DNA from: Aliikangiella marina
Lineage (GTDB): Bacteria > Pseudomonadota > Gammaproteobacteria > Enterobacterales > Kangiellaceae
Direction of reading: 5' to 3'
DNA length: 64,000 bases
NCBI RefSeq assembly: GCF_007004765.1
Contig: NZ_VIKR01000003.1
Location: forward strand, 434,001 to 498,000
Below, one piece after another: positions 47,407 to 58,111 of the stretch. How positions within the stretch are numbered: position 1 is the stretch's first letter; the number at the start of each line of letters is the position of its first letter. The position numbers were made by a program, and so were the translations under genes. Under the pieces are notes generated by a model. The model had not been told where the DNA came from. It saw nothing but the letters and a program-made list of their open reading frames with translations, and made no database searches.

Positions 47407-48517
47407 TCGAGACCCTTCAGATCGTCGCGGCAAAAGTCTTGCGAGTCGGCTCCACCTTGATTTACCGCTTATTGCTGGGTTGCTTTTACTGGTTATTTTT
47501 GGACTGCTAGTGTTATACAGTGCGTCTGGAGAGAGCCAGGGACAGCTAAACCGTCAAGGCATCCGATTGGCCATCGCATTTTTAGCGATGTTTTTTATTG
47601 CTTGGATTCCACCACGCGTCTACCAAAAATGGACTCCGTTTATTTATGCAGCGGGTATTCTACTGTTACTTGCGGTTGTTTTTTTTGGTGAAAAAGGAAA
47701 AGGCGCACAGCGCTGGCTCGATCTCGGTTTTTTCCGCTTCCAACCCTCTGAAATTATGAAGCTTGCAGTTCCGATGATGCTGGCTTGGTATTTCAGCGAG
47801 CGCTCGTTACCGCCTAAATTAAGAGAGTTGTTTATCGCTGCGGTGTTAATTGCAGTGCCGACTTTGTTAATTATGATTCAACCTGACTTAGGCACTTCCA
47901 TTCTTATCGCAAGCTCCGGCGGATTCATTATATTTTTAGCCGGAATAAAGTGGCGTGTGTTGCTGAGTTTTGCGCTGGTTGCGTTAGTTTATGCGCCCAT
48001 CCACTGGTTTTATGTGATGCAAGGCTATCAGAAACAACGGGTGCTTACGTTTCTCGATCCAGAGAAGGACCCGTTGGGCAGTGGCTATCATATCATCCAG
48101 TCAAAAATTGCAATTGGCTCTGGCGGAATAAAGGGTAAAGGCTGGCTTGAAGGTACTCAGTCTCAACTAGAATTTTTACCGGAAAGAAACACTGACTTTA
48201 TTTTTGCCGTGTTGGGAGAGGAGTTTGGGTTTTATGGCATCGTATTATTGCTCTCAATATACTTGTGGATTATCGGCAGAGGGTTTTATATTGCCGCACA
48301 GGCTCAAGACACTTATACGAGGTTATTAGCCGGCGCCATTACTTTGACATTTTTTGTTTATGTTTTTGTCAACATTGGCATGGTAACCGGCATTTTACCA
48401 GTGGTAGGATTACCTTTGCCGTTAGTGAGTTATGGCGGAACTTCGATGGTCACCATGATGGCTTCTTTCGGCATTTTAATGGGGATCCAAACGCATAAGA
48501 AATTACTGCCTGGTTAA
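47393..48517 (+). CDS. mrdB: Peptidoglycan glycosyltransferase RodA
   Basis: A 374-residue SEDS membrane protein with about ten helices. The segment [25 protein letters not shown] and the later [13 protein letters not shown] are SEDS signatures. It polymerises glycan in the elongasome with PBP2. It overlaps mrdA, so the pair is coupled. Confidence 0.96.
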   Translation: MALIDRDPSDRRGKSLASRLHLDLPLIAGLLLLVIFGLLVLYSASGESQGQLNRQGIRLAIAFLAMFFIAWIPPRVYQKWTPFIYAAGILLLLAVVFFGEKGKGAQRWLDLGFFRFQPSEIMKLAVPMMLAWYFSERSLPPKLRELFIAAVLIAVPTLLIMIQPDLGTSILIASSGGFIIFLAGIKWRVLLSFALVALVYAPIHWFYVMQGYQKQRVLTFLDPEKDPLGSGYHIIQSKIAIGSGGIKGKGWLEGTQSQLEFLPERNTDFIFAVLGEEFGFYGIVLLLSIYLWIIGRGFYIAAQAQDTYTRLLAGAITLTFFVYVFVNIGMVTGILPVVGLPLPLVSYGGTSMVTMMASFGILMGIQTHKKLLPG

Positions 48518-48609
48518 AACTGTTATAACCAAGGTAAAAGCGGATTTGAACGCGGATAGTAACAATTTAGTTAATGACCTTTTATTGTCTACTTTACAAA
48601 GAGGACTCA

Positions 48610-49641
48610 ATGAAAAAAAGTTGTTTAATATTGCTCTTAGGTTGGTTGTCTTTTTCTCTTTCTGCTACAAATTACACGCCCTTTGTGACTGATGCAGAAG
48701 CGAAAAAAGCTATCAAAACATTTGCTAAGGAAATGGCAGTCAAACACCAGTTTGATGAACAGCAACTTTTTCAACAGCTTTCTTCCATGGAGCATCGCCA
48801 AGATATCATTGAGCGAATTACCAAACCTGCTGAAGGTCTGCCTTGGCATCGCTATCGGACTATTTTTATAAAGGATAAGCGGATAGACCAAGGTGTTGAG
48901 TTTTGGAATAAGCATCAAGGTTTATTAAATCGCGCCTATGAAGAGTATGGCGTGGAGCCATCAATGATCGTCGGTATTATCGGCGTTGAGACTTTTTATG
49001 GTCGAATTCAAGGTAACTTCCCGGTATTAGAGGCATTACATACGTTGGGTTTTTACTACCCCAAACGTAGTAAATTCTTCCGTTCGGAATTAGCCCAATT
49101 CTTAATTTTAGCCCGTGATCAAGGTTGGCCTTTGGCGTCAATCAAGGGTTCATATGCAGGCGCGATGGGAATGGGACAATTCATTTCAAGTAGTTATCGA
49201 AATTTTGGTGTGGATTTTGATGGCGACGGAAAAATTAACCTGTTTGATAATCCGGCGGATATGATAGGTAGTGTTGCCAATTATTTTAAACGACACGGCT
49301 GGAAAGCAAACGGGTTTGTTGCTGAGCCAATTCAATTTCAAAAAGCTCACAAGCCGCTGCTACAAAAAGGCTTAAAGTTAAAGCACCAGCTAGCGGATCT
49401 TAAGGCAAAAAATATTGATACCAAAAAACTAGCCGGCAAAACTAAGAAAGTCGGTATATTTGCGTTTGAACAAACGAGTGGTGCTGACGAGCACTGGTTA
49501 GTCGGCGATAACTTTTATGCGATCACTCGTTATAATCATAGTGAATTGTATGCGTTAGCCGCTTTTCAACTGAGCGAGTTGATTCGTGAGAAACGTGAAG
49601 CACAACGGCAAAATGTGACTGAAGCAGTGGCAGGAAAGTAA
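48610..49641 (+). CDS. mltB: Membrane-bound lytic murein transglycosylase B
   Basis: About 343 residues. The ATG at 48610 has GAGGA upstream and starts a signal peptide (MKKSCLILLLGWLSFSLSA); the lipobox Cys is not obvious, so it may be soluble. The catalytic Glu lies in GIIGVETFYGRI. The GAMGMGQFISSSY region and DFDGDGK Ca-binding-like loop match the Slt35 family. It cleaves glycan strands. Confidence 0.93.
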   Translation: MKKSCLILLLGWLSFSLSATNYTPFVTDAEAKKAIKTFAKEMAVKHQFDEQQLFQQLSSMEHRQDIIERITKPAEGLPWHRYRTIFIKDKRIDQGVEFWNKHQGLLNRAYEEYGVEPSMIVGIIGVETFYGRIQGNFPVLEALHTLGFYYPKRSKFFRSELAQFLILARDQGWPLASIKGSYAGAMGMGQFISSSYRNFGVDFDGDGKINLFDNPADMIGSVANYFKRHGWKANGFVAEPIQFQKAHKPLLQKGLKLKHQLADLKAKNIDTKKLAGKTKKVGIFAFEQTSGADEHWLVGDNFYAITRYNHSELYALAAFQLSELIREKREAQRQNVTEAVAGK

Positions 49642-49665
49642 GCTAAACGGTGAGTAATCAATATC

Positions 49666-50496
49666 ATGCATGACACTCAATTATTACCAATAAATCGCTA
49701 TGTCATCGGTATTTTAACCGTGTTGCTGTTATCTGGCTGTGTTTCCCTTTTCGAAGAAAAGGATGCGGCTCCGGTTGGTGGAATTGATTGGGCGAGAGTA
49801 AAGCAAGTAACTCCAAAGCCTGAGCCCAGAAGTCGTTACGGTAATCCGCCTTCTTACGAGCAAAATGGTATTACCTACACACTGCTGGCATCGGCCGATA
49901 ATTACAAGCAAAAAGGCGTCGCTAGCTGGTATGGAACTAAGTTTCATGGGCGACGTACATCAAGTGGTGAAACCTATGATATGTTTAAAATGACTGCCGC
50001 CCACAAAACATTACCAATACCTGTTTATGCCAGAGTTAGAAATCTCGATAATGGTAAAGAAATCGTTGTAAAAATTAATGATAGGGGGCCTTTTGCCAAA
50101 AACCGTATTATTGATCTCTCTTATGCTGCAGCTCATGAACTTGGTATGGCCGAAGCGGGTACCGCAAATGTTGAAGTAGAAACTATCTCGTTTTCTGAAA
50201 GCCGAGCGACAAGAGTGGCCCGCTCTGAACAGCCAACCGATTCCGACCATAATCATGCAAATAAAAAGCGTTACGTGCAAGTGGGTGCTTACTCTAATCA
50301 CAAAACTGCGCAAAAGCTAGCGAAAGTTCTGGATAGAGAAATTCGTTTGCCAGTGAAAATAACCAGTGTATGGAGCAACAAAAAGAAGCTCTATCGGGTT
50401 CGTATTGGCCCTGTGCCGAGCCAACAAACCGCCGAAGAGTTAGTCGCGACCCTAGATATTAAGGAACTCGGCAAACCAAAGATTGTCTACCAGTAA
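49666..50496 (+). CDS. rlpA: RlpA-family septal lipoprotein
   Basis: 276 residues. The lipobox is LLSGCVS. A double-psi beta-barrel (GVASWYGTKFHGRRTSSGE ... INDRGPF, about 80-170) is followed by a C-terminal SPOR domain (YVQVGAYSNHKTAQKLA, about 205-275) that binds denuded glycan at septa. In Pseudomonas it is a lytic transglycosylase. It follows mltB, as in E. coli. Confidence 0.93.
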   Translation: MHDTQLLPINRYVIGILTVLLLSGCVSLFEEKDAAPVGGIDWARVKQVTPKPEPRSRYGNPPSYEQNGITYTLLASADNYKQKGVASWYGTKFHGRRTSSGETYDMFKMTAAHKTLPIPVYARVRNLDNGKEIVVKINDRGPFAKNRIIDLSYAAAHELGMAEAGTANVEVETISFSESRATRVARSEQPTDSDHNHANKKRYVQVGAYSNHKTAQKLAKVLDREIRLPVKITSVWSNKKKLYRVRIGPVPSQQTAEELVATLDIKELGKPKIVYQ

Positions 50497-50556
50497 ACCC
50501 TAAGTTTTAGACCTAACTAGAGAATGTCGTGAGGTCTATCGATTGGTTGTAAGCAG

Positions 50557-50565
50557 TGGTATAAT
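50557..50565 (+). promoter_or_regulatory. Extended -10 promoter of dacA
   Basis: TGGTATAAT is a perfect extended -10 (TGnTATAAT). No strong -35 is seen, which is usual for extended -10 promoters. The predicted start is about 95 bases before the dacA ATG. Confidence 0.55.
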
Positions 50566-50667
50566 CCTCCGCGTTTTTAAGGGGTTACGCGTGTTCTGAT
50601 ACTCAAGTTTTTGGGGCAGAATGCCCATTTTTCCTCGTTCAATATTTTTATTTAGTTCGGATCTACA

Positions 50668-51837
50668 ATGCTCGACAATATCAGTAAGATAACAAAGTCA
50701 TTAGTCATCATCTCGTTGCTTTTTACCTGCTTAGCTTTGCAAGCGGCAGTGCCCAGGGCGCCATCACTTACCGCAAAATCCTATGTGTTGATGGATTACG
50801 ATAGCGGAAAAATTATCGCCCAGAGCAATCCTGATTTACCCGTTGGCCCTGCCAGTTTGACCAAAATGATGACCGGTTATGTGGTATCCCACGAATTAGA
50901 GGCGGGCAATATTTCTCGCGATGATATTGTCAAAATTAGCATGAATGCTTATGCACAAAACCCCGTTTTTGAGGGGAGCTCTTTGATGTGGCTTGAAGTT
51001 GGCAAAACCGTCAAATTGGGAGAGCTCATTAAAGGCTTAATCATTTCGTCCGGCAATGATGCCGCGGTTGCCTTAGCGGAACATGTTGCGGGTTCCGAAA
51101 GTGCTTTCACCGATTTGATGAATCACCACGCAAAAAAGCTTGGCATGAATGACACTTTTTTCGAGAACGCCCATGGCCTTTCTGCGACTCAGCAGAAAAC
51201 CACTGCTCGAGACATGGCAATATTAGGTATGGCGCTCATCAGAGATTTTCCTCACGAGTATGAGCTCTACAAGCAACGTTCTTATACCTACAATAATATC
51301 CAGACCTATAACCGCCATCCATTGCTGGCTGACCCGAGCCTTAATGTCGATGGTATTAAAACCGGCCACACCAAAAAAGCGGGTTACTGTCTTGTGAGTT
51401 CAGCGACTAAGGACTCGATGCGGTTAATTTCAGTGGTAATGGGAACTGACAGTAAACAAACGAGAAAAGTCGAGAGTAAGAAACTTTTATCCTATGGATT
51501 TCGGTTTTTTGAAACTGTGCGCCCCTTGGAAGCGGGCAAAGTTTTGCACAAGCCGCGCATCTGGATGGGAGAAAGTGATGAAGTTGAGTTGGGGATTGCT
51601 GAGGATATTTTCGTTACCATTCCCCGTAATTCGGATTTAAAAGCGCAGTATGTAGTTGAAAAAGACTTAAGTGCCCCAATTAAAAAGGGCCAAATAGCAG
51701 GTAAAGTATTTTTCATGATTGGTAAGGAAACCGTGGCAGAGCATCCATTGGTAGCTTTGCATGATGTAGAAGAAGCGGGCTTTTTCGGGCGTATGTCAGA
51801 CTCAGTGAGTCAATGGTTTGATTCTTTGTTCGAGTAA
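50668..51837 (+). CDS. dacA: D-alanyl-D-alanine carboxypeptidase (PBP5/6 type)
   Basis: 389 residues. A signal peptide (to about Ala27) precedes the penicillin-binding domain: PASLTKMMTGYV (SxxK), ISSGNDAAVALAEH (SxN), and GIKTGHTKKAGYC (KTG). The C-terminal about 110 residues form the PBP5 beta domain and end in an amphipathic helix (VSQWFDSLFE) for membrane attachment. It trims pentapeptides. Confidence 0.96.
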   Translation: MLDNISKITKSLVIISLLFTCLALQAAVPRAPSLTAKSYVLMDYDSGKIIAQSNPDLPVGPASLTKMMTGYVVSHELEAGNISRDDIVKISMNAYAQNPVFEGSSLMWLEVGKTVKLGELIKGLIISSGNDAAVALAEHVAGSESAFTDLMNHHAKKLGMNDTFFENAHGLSATQQKTTARDMAILGMALIRDFPHEYELYKQRSYTYNNIQTYNRHPLLADPSLNVDGIKTGHTKKAGYCLVSSATKDSMRLISVVMGTDSKQTRKVESKKLLSYGFRFFETVRPLEAGKVLHKPRIWMGESDEVELGIAEDIFVTIPRNSDLKAQYVVEKDLSAPIKKGQIAGKVFFMIGKETVAEHPLVALHDVEEAGFFGRMSDSVSQWFDSLFE

Positions 51838-51872
51838 TTCGCTTTACTTTACATCTGAGTTGAAACTTTGAA

Positions 51873-51896
51873 AACGCAGGCTATTCAGCCTGCGTT
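51873..51896 (+). terminator. Terminator-like hairpin after dacA
   Basis: A perfect 10-bp stem AACGCAGGCT/AGCCTGCGTT with loop ATTC lies 36 bases after the dacA stop. The following T content is low (GTCGTTTA). It may terminate dacA or protect its 3' end. Confidence 0.6.
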
Positions 51897-52004
51897 GTCG
51901 TTTATAAAGGTTAACTAGCTAGACGTTGAATCAGAGTTTTGACTAAACTCATCAATAGGAATATCAGAGAACTTGCATTAAATATCCAATTTTGAGAAGC
52001 AATT

Positions 52005-52295
52005 ATGACTGATGAGAAAAACATCACTGATGAACAGAGCGCCGAGGAGTCACTTTGGGAGTTTCCGTGTGACTTCATGTTTAAGGCGATGGCCCACGCG
52101 GTTGAAGGCGTGGAAGATGAAATAGTCGCTGCCATTCAACAGCATGTCCCTGGTGATTATACACCCTCGCTTAATCCGAGCAGAACCGGTAAGTATGTCT
52201 CGGTGACGGTTAATTTTACTGCGACTTCGAAGCAACAGCTTGACGAGATATACGTTTCAGTAAACGCCATTGAGAATGTGAAATTTTGTCTCTAA
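52005..52295 (+). CDS. ybeD: YbeD/DUF493-family protein
   Basis: A 96-residue ferredoxin-like fold protein. WEFPCDFMFKAMAHAVEGVEDEI and YVSVTVNFTATSKQQLDEIY match YbeD. It is always between dacA and lipB in gammaproteobacteria and is thought to affect lipoylation or regulation; the exact role is unclear. lipB starts 14 bases later. Confidence 0.93.
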   Translation: MTDEKNITDEQSAEESLWEFPCDFMFKAMAHAVEGVEDEIVAAIQQHVPGDYTPSLNPSRTGKYVSVTVNFTATSKQQLDEIYVSVNAIENVKFCL

Positions 52296-52309
52296 ATGGC
52301 TGATTTATA

Positions 52310-52984
52310 ATGAGTAATAATGTTGCGAACAGTGCCAAAGAACCTCTATTGGATAATCTCATTGAGATTAAACACCTTGGCAGACAAGCCTATGAGCCTA
52401 TTTGGCGGCAAATGCAGCAATACACCGATACTCGAGACGAAAATACGCCAGATCAGATATGGCTCGTCGAGCATGACCCGGTTTTCACCCAAGGGCAAGC
52501 GGGTAAAGCAGAGCATATCCTAGCGCCCGGAGACATCCCGGTCGTACAAGTTGATCGTGGGGGGCAGGTTACCTATCACGGTCCAGGGCAACTGGTGGTT
52601 TATTTCATGCTTGATTTACGCCGCAAAAAATTGGGCGTGCGCGAGCTGGTAACAGCGATTGAAAATGCAGTGGTGAGTCTTTTGTCTGAGTATCAAATTT
52701 CAAGTTCGCCAAGAGCTGATGCACCCGGGGTATATGTCGGCGAAGACAAAATCTGCTCGCTGGGCCTGAGAATTCGTCGCGGCTCTTCGTTCCATGGCTT
52801 AGCGCTTAACGTTGACATGGATACCTCGCCTTTTTCGCGTATTAACCCCTGTGGTTATGCGGGAATGAAGGTTACACAAATCGTTGATCATGCTGGTCCA
52901 AGTAGTCTTGCAAAGGTCGCGGATGATTTAATTGGTGCTATAATGCGCAGCCTGAACTACGAGCAAAGTATCATCGTAGAATAG
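52310..52984 (+). CDS. lipB: Lipoyl(octanoyl) transferase
   Basis: 224 residues. It transfers octanoate from ACP to lipoyl domains. The catalytic Lys is in [13 protein letters not shown] and the catalytic Cys in [30 protein letters not shown] is the family signature. Confidence 0.96.
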   Translation: MSNNVANSAKEPLLDNLIEIKHLGRQAYEPIWRQMQQYTDTRDENTPDQIWLVEHDPVFTQGQAGKAEHILAPGDIPVVQVDRGGQVTYHGPGQLVVYFMLDLRRKKLGVRELVTAIENAVVSLLSEYQISSSPRADAPGVYVGEDKICSLGLRIRRGSSFHGLALNVDMDTSPFSRINPCGYAGMKVTQIVDHAGPSSLAKVADDLIGAIMRSLNYEQSIIVE

Positions 52985-53039
52985 CTAAAGTGTGAATAAC
53001 GCCCGTTTTCCGGGTTTTCGGTAAGTGAAGGTTTCAGAA

Positions 53040-54038
53040 ATGCGTAAAGGCGAAGCAATTCCAGTGATCGTTAAAAGTGGTAGCAAGTTCGAGACCGAAC
53101 ATGGATTTAACGCGATTAAAAACGGCGTTAAGTCTCGCAGCGGCGCTCATCCAGAGCCCTTGGGTCGCAAACCTGGCTGGTTAAAGGTCCAATTACCCAC
53201 CGGCGGTAAATATCAGGACATGAAAAACAACGTACGCACTAACCGTCTTGCAACGGTGTGCGAAGAGTCAATGTGCCCAAATATCGGAGAATGTTGGAGT
53301 GCAGGTACTGCGACAATTATGTTGATGGGGGCCGTTTGTACCAGAGCCTGTCGATTTTGCGCAGTTGATACTGGTAATCCTAATGGTTGGCTGGATAAAG
53401 ATGAGCCGCAAAATGCTGCCGAATCAGTTGCTGCTACAGGATTGAAATACATCGTATTGACCTCGGTGGATAGAGACGATTTAGACGATGGCGGTGCTCA
53501 ACACTACGCCGATTGCGTTAAAGCAATCATTAAAGCGAGCCCAACGATTAATGTTGAAGTATTAACGCCCGATTTTAAAGGCAATAAAGACCACCTAGAG
53601 ATTGTTTTAGATTCCGGAATCAAGGTTTTTGCACAAAACTTGGAAACAGTAAAACGCTTAACTCATCCAGTGCGCGATCCGCGCGCTTCGTATGAAACGA
53701 CGATGGACTTGTTAGCCCACTCTAAAAAATATCGACCCGATATTTTAACCAAAACCAGCCTAATGCTCGGTCTAGGTGAAACTGACGAAGAAATTATGGA
53801 AACCATGCAAGACTTAAAAGCCATCGGATTAGACATAGTAACTTTTGGTCAGTACCTGCGCCCTACACCGAACCATTTACCGGTAGAAAGATATGTGACG
53901 CCGGCAGACTTTGATAAGTACCGCCAATGGGGATTAGAGCTTGGCTTTAAAGAGGTCGTTTCTGGGCCTTTCGTGCGTTCAAGTTATCGGGCGGAGAAAG
54001 CGCTTGAAGGAAACAATGCTGGTATCAAGAACACTTAA
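53040..54038 (+). CDS. lipA: Lipoyl synthase
   Basis: About 332 residues, a radical-SAM enzyme that inserts sulfur into octanoyl groups. The auxiliary cluster motif is [12 protein letters not shown] and the radical-SAM motif is [13 protein letters not shown] lies 8 bases before ATG 53040; a GTG at 53025 would add five residues. It follows lipB and overlaps the convergent lipoprotein gene by 4 bases. Confidence 0.96.
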   Translation: MRKGEAIPVIVKSGSKFETEHGFNAIKNGVKSRSGAHPEPLGRKPGWLKVQLPTGGKYQDMKNNVRTNRLATVCEESMCPNIGECWSAGTATIMLMGAVCTRACRFCAVDTGNPNGWLDKDEPQNAAESVAATGLKYIVLTSVDRDDLDDGGAQHYADCVKAIIKASPTINVEVLTPDFKGNKDHLEIVLDSGIKVFAQNLETVKRLTHPVRDPRASYETTMDLLAHSKKYRPDILTKTSLMLGLGETDEEIMETMQDLKAIGLDIVTFGQYLRPTPNHLPVERYVTPADFDKYRQWGLELGFKEVVSGPFVRSSYRAEKALEGNNAGIKNT

Positions 54039-54418
54039 TCCTTGGCGTTAGCAACACATTTGACTGTTTTCAAGCGCCAAGATTGGCCAGTTTCCTCGAA
54101 GTTAAGCCAACATTGATCACCCTCTAATGTTAGACGGAACATCGGTGGCTTTTCAATTTGCTTGCCGCCGATTTCGCCAAAACGGATATCAAAACTGTTA
54201 CTAGGCTCTATTGCGATACGACTATTTTTCGTAAAAGCAAATTCAGTGAGTTTCACCGGTTTGTTGACTGCTTTAGAAATGATATCAGTGAGTTCTTTAA
54301 TGGAGTCCTCTGTATGACTTGGTATCAGCGCATCGATCGGATTAGCTGCTCCAATGGTTTTACAACCACTGAGAGCTAGCGCACTGAGTAAGACTAAAAT
54401 TGCCTTTTTATACATCAT
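54035..54418 (-). CDS. Small lipoprotein of unknown function
   Basis: About 127 residues. The lipobox ALSGCKT follows a hydrophobic signal, so it should be an outer- or inner-membrane lipoprotein. The mature part has two more cysteines (DQCWLNFEE and VKCVANA) that could pair. I recognise no domain. The open frame reaches back to a GTG at 54430, but ATG 54418 fits the signal peptide better. It lies directly downstream of the S41 protease gene and is probably cotranscribed. Confidence 0.6.
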   Translation of the reverse strand: MMYKKAILVLLSALALSGCKTIGAANPIDALIPSHTEDSIKELTDIISKAVNKPVKLTEFAFTKNSRIAIEPSNSFDIRFGEIGGKQIEKPPMFRLTLEGDQCWLNFEETGQSWRLKTVKCVANAKD

Positions 54419-54429
54419 TAGGATACTCA

Positions 54430-55959
54430 CTATTTAGAGCGGATCATAATCTTGCCGAGAGGGTCTGAGTCGACTTTGATTTCAAGGCCATTGGCTTGTT
54501 TTTCGGCAGTTTGTAGGTTGCTTTTAGCAATGGCTGGAGCACTGCAGGTTCCTGTTTCTCGGAATTGAAGAGCTTGGTTAAGAAGTGCTTCGTCGAGGTC
54601 TCCGAAAGCGTGATTGAAGTCATCGGCAACAGAGCAACCTGGAACCACAACGCCAAGAGAACCTTGGGTGTTTTCAGGGCTAAATCCATCCGGATATTCG
54701 CCAAAACCTTTGGCATTCACTCCCGTAAGTTGAATAGTAAAATAAGTAGTTCCACAATTATCTGTCGGGAAAAAACCGTATGGTTTGCCACAGGTTGTGT
54801 CACCAATTAATATAACTTCAACATCGATCCCGCGTAAGCCATTGATCACGGCTTCGCTTGCCGAACAGGTACTTCCAGTTGTTAAGATGAATACTCTACT
54901 TAAGTTGAGAGATGGAAGAGGGACGCCAGGAGTCGCATTTCCCGCTCCGCTAAGACTGAAGAATGGCACTGGGTCTTCGGGGGCAATTTTGTCGTTATAT
55001 ACTATTTGTTCAAACGTTTGGCCTTCAGTTTGAGTAGGCCCAGCTATCATGTATCCCAATTCACTAGCAATAAACAATCGACCTCCGCCGTTGTACCTCA
55101 GGTCTAGTACTAGGTCTTGGATATCTTGAGATTCAAGTTGATTGAATGCGTCGATCAACTCAACTTCAGAGAAAGCTTGGAAAGTATTGTAGACCACATA
55201 TCCAACATTACCTGAACTGGTCTGTATTACATCGTTGGCCAATATCGCCGATTCGGCGACTGCTCCAGAAGTCATTGTCACCGTTCGAGTTTCTGTTGCG
55301 CCCAAATCACGAACAAGAAAAGTGTGAGTCTCACCTTCCGAAGAGGGACTAATACCGGCATTAAGAATTGCAAGATCAGATTCGGAATTCGCGTTTATAA
55401 CATCGACACCATCAATCTCTAAAACTTCAGCGCCGCGGAACAGGTTAACAGCTGCGGCAGCACCATTCGGTTGACTAAATGCTACGCGGAGTTCTCGCGG
55501 TGGAGTAGAGCTGATCAATGCCCATTGAAGACCATAACCGAACGAAACGCCTGATTGGCTTCTTTGTAAGTAGCTCTCGGTGCTTTGTGAAAAATGAAAG
55601 TTATCTTTTGCGTTGCCATTAGGTGTTAGTTCCTGAGTTTTTAGGACGTCAAAGTAGCTCTCAGTATCGCTAAAATTGGCGGGGTTTTGATCAATAATTT
55701 CGTTGTACCACAGGTAAGTTTCATTACTCCATGAACGTAACCAGTTATTTTCTAGCAAAGTTGAACCCTGAACATCAGGAAACGTATTGCCCAAAATGTC
55801 GGAGCCAGAACGAGGAACCTGACATCGATTTTTGAATTCCTCAGATGATTCAAACACCCCCTCATTCCACTGAACAGCATCACTACCACCGCAACCAGAA
55901 AGCGCTATTAAAGCCGCCGATGCGACAGCCATCAACGAATAAGAAAGTTGTTTTTTCAT
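54430..55959 (-). CDS. S41-family (C-terminal processing type) peptidase, lipoprotein
   Basis: About 509 residues. The lipobox is LSGCGGS. A PDZ-like region (about 160-250) precedes the S41 core. The catalytic Ser lies in STCSASEAVINGL and the Lys in TTCGKPYGF; DLVLDLRYNGGG is typical of the fold. An ATG at 55959 with AGG upstream is preferred over ATG 55974. It should cleave proteins from their C-terminus in the periplasm. The natural substrate is unknown. Confidence 0.88.
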   Translation of the reverse strand: MKKQLSYSLMAVASAALIALSGCGGSDAVQWNEGVFESSEEFKNRCQVPRSGSDILGNTFPDVQGSTLLENNWLRSWSNETYLWYNEIIDQNPANFSDTESYFDVLKTQELTPNGNAKDNFHFSQSTESYLQRSQSGVSFGYGLQWALISSTPPRELRVAFSQPNGAAAAVNLFRGAEVLEIDGVDVINANSESDLAILNAGISPSSEGETHTFLVRDLGATETRTVTMTSGAVAESAILANDVIQTSSGNVGYVVYNTFQAFSEVELIDAFNQLESQDIQDLVLDLRYNGGGRLFIASELGYMIAGPTQTEGQTFEQIVYNDKIAPEDPVPFFSLSGAGNATPGVPLPSLNLSRVFILTTGSTCSASEAVINGLRGIDVEVILIGDTTCGKPYGFFPTDNCGTTYFTIQLTGVNAKGFGEYPDGFSPENTQGSLGVVVPGCSVADDFNHAFGDLDEALLNQALQFRETGTCSAPAIAKSNLQTAEKQANGLEIKVDSDPLGKIMIRSK

Positions 55960-56219
55960 TGAATTACCTACCATTATTTACTGCCGTTACAACGCTACAT
56001 TATTGTATTGGAGCGAGAAACGCGGGATTTAGTTCACAATCGAGAGTTATTTCTATAGTTATATAGCAAAGTAAAACAAAACAAAAGGTTAAAAATTTAC
56101 TTACTGCAAGCCTTTGTATAGCTATTTTTCGCTTGTTATTACTGGTCTGAGGAATTAAATTCAGTAACTTAACATTAACAGCGACCTTATCGGTCAGTCG
56201 AACAACAGAATCCGCTTCA

Positions 56220-56840
56220 ATGTACATTCCAAAACATTTCAACCTTGAGAGTCGAGAGTCGCAATTAAAATTCATTCGTCAGAATAGTTTCGGTGATATT
56301 GTGACTTGTTTTAACAATCAATTAGAAATCAATCACGCGCCGTTTTTAGTTGATGACTCAGATAATTTCTTGTTATGTCATTTGGCTAAAATGAATAATC
56401 ATTGGAAATTTATAGAAAAAGTGGACGATCTGAAGGTTCTATTCAAAGGACCCGACTGTTACATTTCGCCTTCATGGTCCTCAAACCCTAATACCGTGCC
56501 GACTTGGAATTATGTAAGCATACAGGTTTCGGGGACGGCTACAATAATCGACGATGAACAACTCATTGAGCTGTTAGAAAATTTGAGTCAGCAACATGAA
56601 GCGCAGTTTGAAAGACCGTGGACGATAGCAAAGATGGAACCAAGAAAATTTACTGCAATGCGAAAGGCGATAGTTGGGCTCAAGATTTCTATTGATTCAA
56701 TTGAGGCAAAGGTCAAGCTCAGTCAAAATAAAACAAGCGAAGAACTCAATGAGTTAACAGAGGGACTCTCAAAAATGAATGATGAAAATTCTCAAAAAAT
56801 CTTAACGTTAATGCAAAAAGCAAGCGATCTTCAAAGATAA
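56220..56840 (+). CDS. PaiB-family FMN-binding protein
   Basis: 206 residues. MYIPKHF at the start, CHLAKMNNHWK, GPDCYISPSW and VPTWNYVSIQVSG match the PaiB/FMN-binding negative regulator family, whose Bacillus member was named a transcription repressor; most are likely flavin-dependent enzymes. It appears monocistronic. Confidence 0.85.
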   Translation: MYIPKHFNLESRESQLKFIRQNSFGDIVTCFNNQLEINHAPFLVDDSDNFLLCHLAKMNNHWKFIEKVDDLKVLFKGPDCYISPSWSSNPNTVPTWNYVSIQVSGTATIIDDEQLIELLENLSQQHEAQFERPWTIAKMEPRKFTAMRKAIVGLKISIDSIEAKVKLSQNKTSEELNELTEGLSKMNDENSQKILTLMQKASDLQR

Positions 56841-56909
56841 AAAAGTGCTGTTTAAAACTTCCAAAACACTCTTGGAATCGTTTATCAATCGCCTTAAAAA
56901 AGGAATGGT

Positions 56910-57212
56910 ATGAAGAAAGTCTTTGCTCACGAAAATCGCTTAGTGGCTACTAATATAAAAAATATACTAGAAGCTCATAATATCGATGTTATGCTCAAAA
57001 ATGAATTTGCATCTAGTGCAATTGGCGAAATTTCACCTTTCGATAGTTGGATAGAGCTATGGGTTAAAGATGTTAATGATTATGAGCGCGCGGCATCTAT
57101 TGTCGCTAACTCAACGGAGAATACAGGCAAAGATTGGCTGTGTGTTGACTGCGGAGAGAATAATGGGGCTGCTTTTGATTTCTGTTGGAATTGCCAGTCA
57201 GAGCCGAGTTAA
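56910..57212 (+). CDS. DUF2007 protein with zinc ribbon
   Basis: 100 residues. The first about 65 match DUF2007, a small domain thought to bind signalling molecules (VFAHENRLVATNIKNILEAHNI ... IELWVKD). A C-terminal zinc ribbon has CVDCG and CWNC pairs. Its function is unknown. It is followed by the next gene after 30 bases. Confidence 0.78.
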   Translation: MKKVFAHENRLVATNIKNILEAHNIDVMLKNEFASSAIGEISPFDSWIELWVKDVNDYERAASIVANSTENTGKDWLCVDCGENNGAAFDFCWNCQSEPS

Positions 57213-57242
57213 ACAAGTGTTATTAGAAGGGACAGTTAAAAG

Positions 57243-58088
57243 ATGACGGGTAAAAAACAATCGCTCTTAATAATTTTTCTGGCTTTTATATCGCCATGGA
57301 GTTGGGCGAAAGAATGTTCGACGATTGACCAAGTAGATTGGCTGTTAGGTCAATGGGAGACTGTCAGTAATGGCAACCTTATCAGAGAGAGCTGGCAAAT
57401 TGTCGACGCTCGAAATCGAGCAGGCACAAGTACCACTCAAAAATTGGGTACTACGCGAACGTCTTTTATTGAAACATTGAGAATCGTTGAGATGTCAGGA
57501 AGTATTTTCTATCTAGCGAAAACACCTCAAAATCAATTACCAGTTGCGTTTAAATTGATCCATTGTGATAACGATAGACTCAAGTTTGAAAACTTAGTGC
57601 ATGATTTTCCTAACATCATAGAGTATCAACGAGAGTCGAATGTAAAAGTCAATGTCAATGTGAGTGGCAAAAACTCGCAAGGCTTCCAGTTAAGTTATCA
57701 GCGCGCGAAGCCCGTCGCTAATCTTGACGTCGTTAATGAGTTTATTCTCGCTTATAACCGAAAATCACTCGCCGAAATGCTGGCCTTTGCTCATGATAAA
57801 ATACGTTGGATGAGTATTAAAAATAATAATGTCACTGTAGAGGCTGCGAGTAAAAAAGCACTACGAGAGGCAATGAAAGGCTATTTTGAAGGGAAAAGTC
57901 AAACAACTTCAAAGTTAGAGAGTGTCACCCAAAATGGCGCGTTTATTAATGGCATAGAGAGAGCCTCATGGATAAGTCAGGGTCAATTAAAGCATCAGTG
58001 CGCTGCAGTCGTTTACGAGTTGGAAGGGCTTCTTATTAAAAACGTTTGGTACTTTCCAGCGCAAAAGTGTGGCGTTATCAATGATTAA
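57243..58088 (+). CDS. Exported DUF6265/SnoaL-like two-domain protein
   Basis: 281 residues with a signal peptide (to about Ala21). The N-terminal half (WLLGQWETVSNGNLIRESWQ ... LKFENLVHDFPNIIEYQR) matches the DUF6265 beta-barrel, found in many periplasmic proteins. The C-terminal half (about 150-281) looks like a SnoaL/NTF2 domain. Both are common ligand-binding folds; no catalytic site is evident. Confidence 0.7.
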   Translation: MTGKKQSLLIIFLAFISPWSWAKECSTIDQVDWLLGQWETVSNGNLIRESWQIVDARNRAGTSTTQKLGTTRTSFIETLRIVEMSGSIFYLAKTPQNQLPVAFKLIHCDNDRLKFENLVHDFPNIIEYQRESNVKVNVNVSGKNSQGFQLSYQRAKPVANLDVVNEFILAYNRKSLAEMLAFAHDKIRWMSIKNNNVTVEAASKKALREAMKGYFEGKSQTTSKLESVTQNGAFINGIERASWISQGQLKHQCAAVVYELEGLLIKNVWYFPAQKCGVIND

Positions 58089-58111
58089 CGCGTGAGTAGC
58101 TTAAATATAGT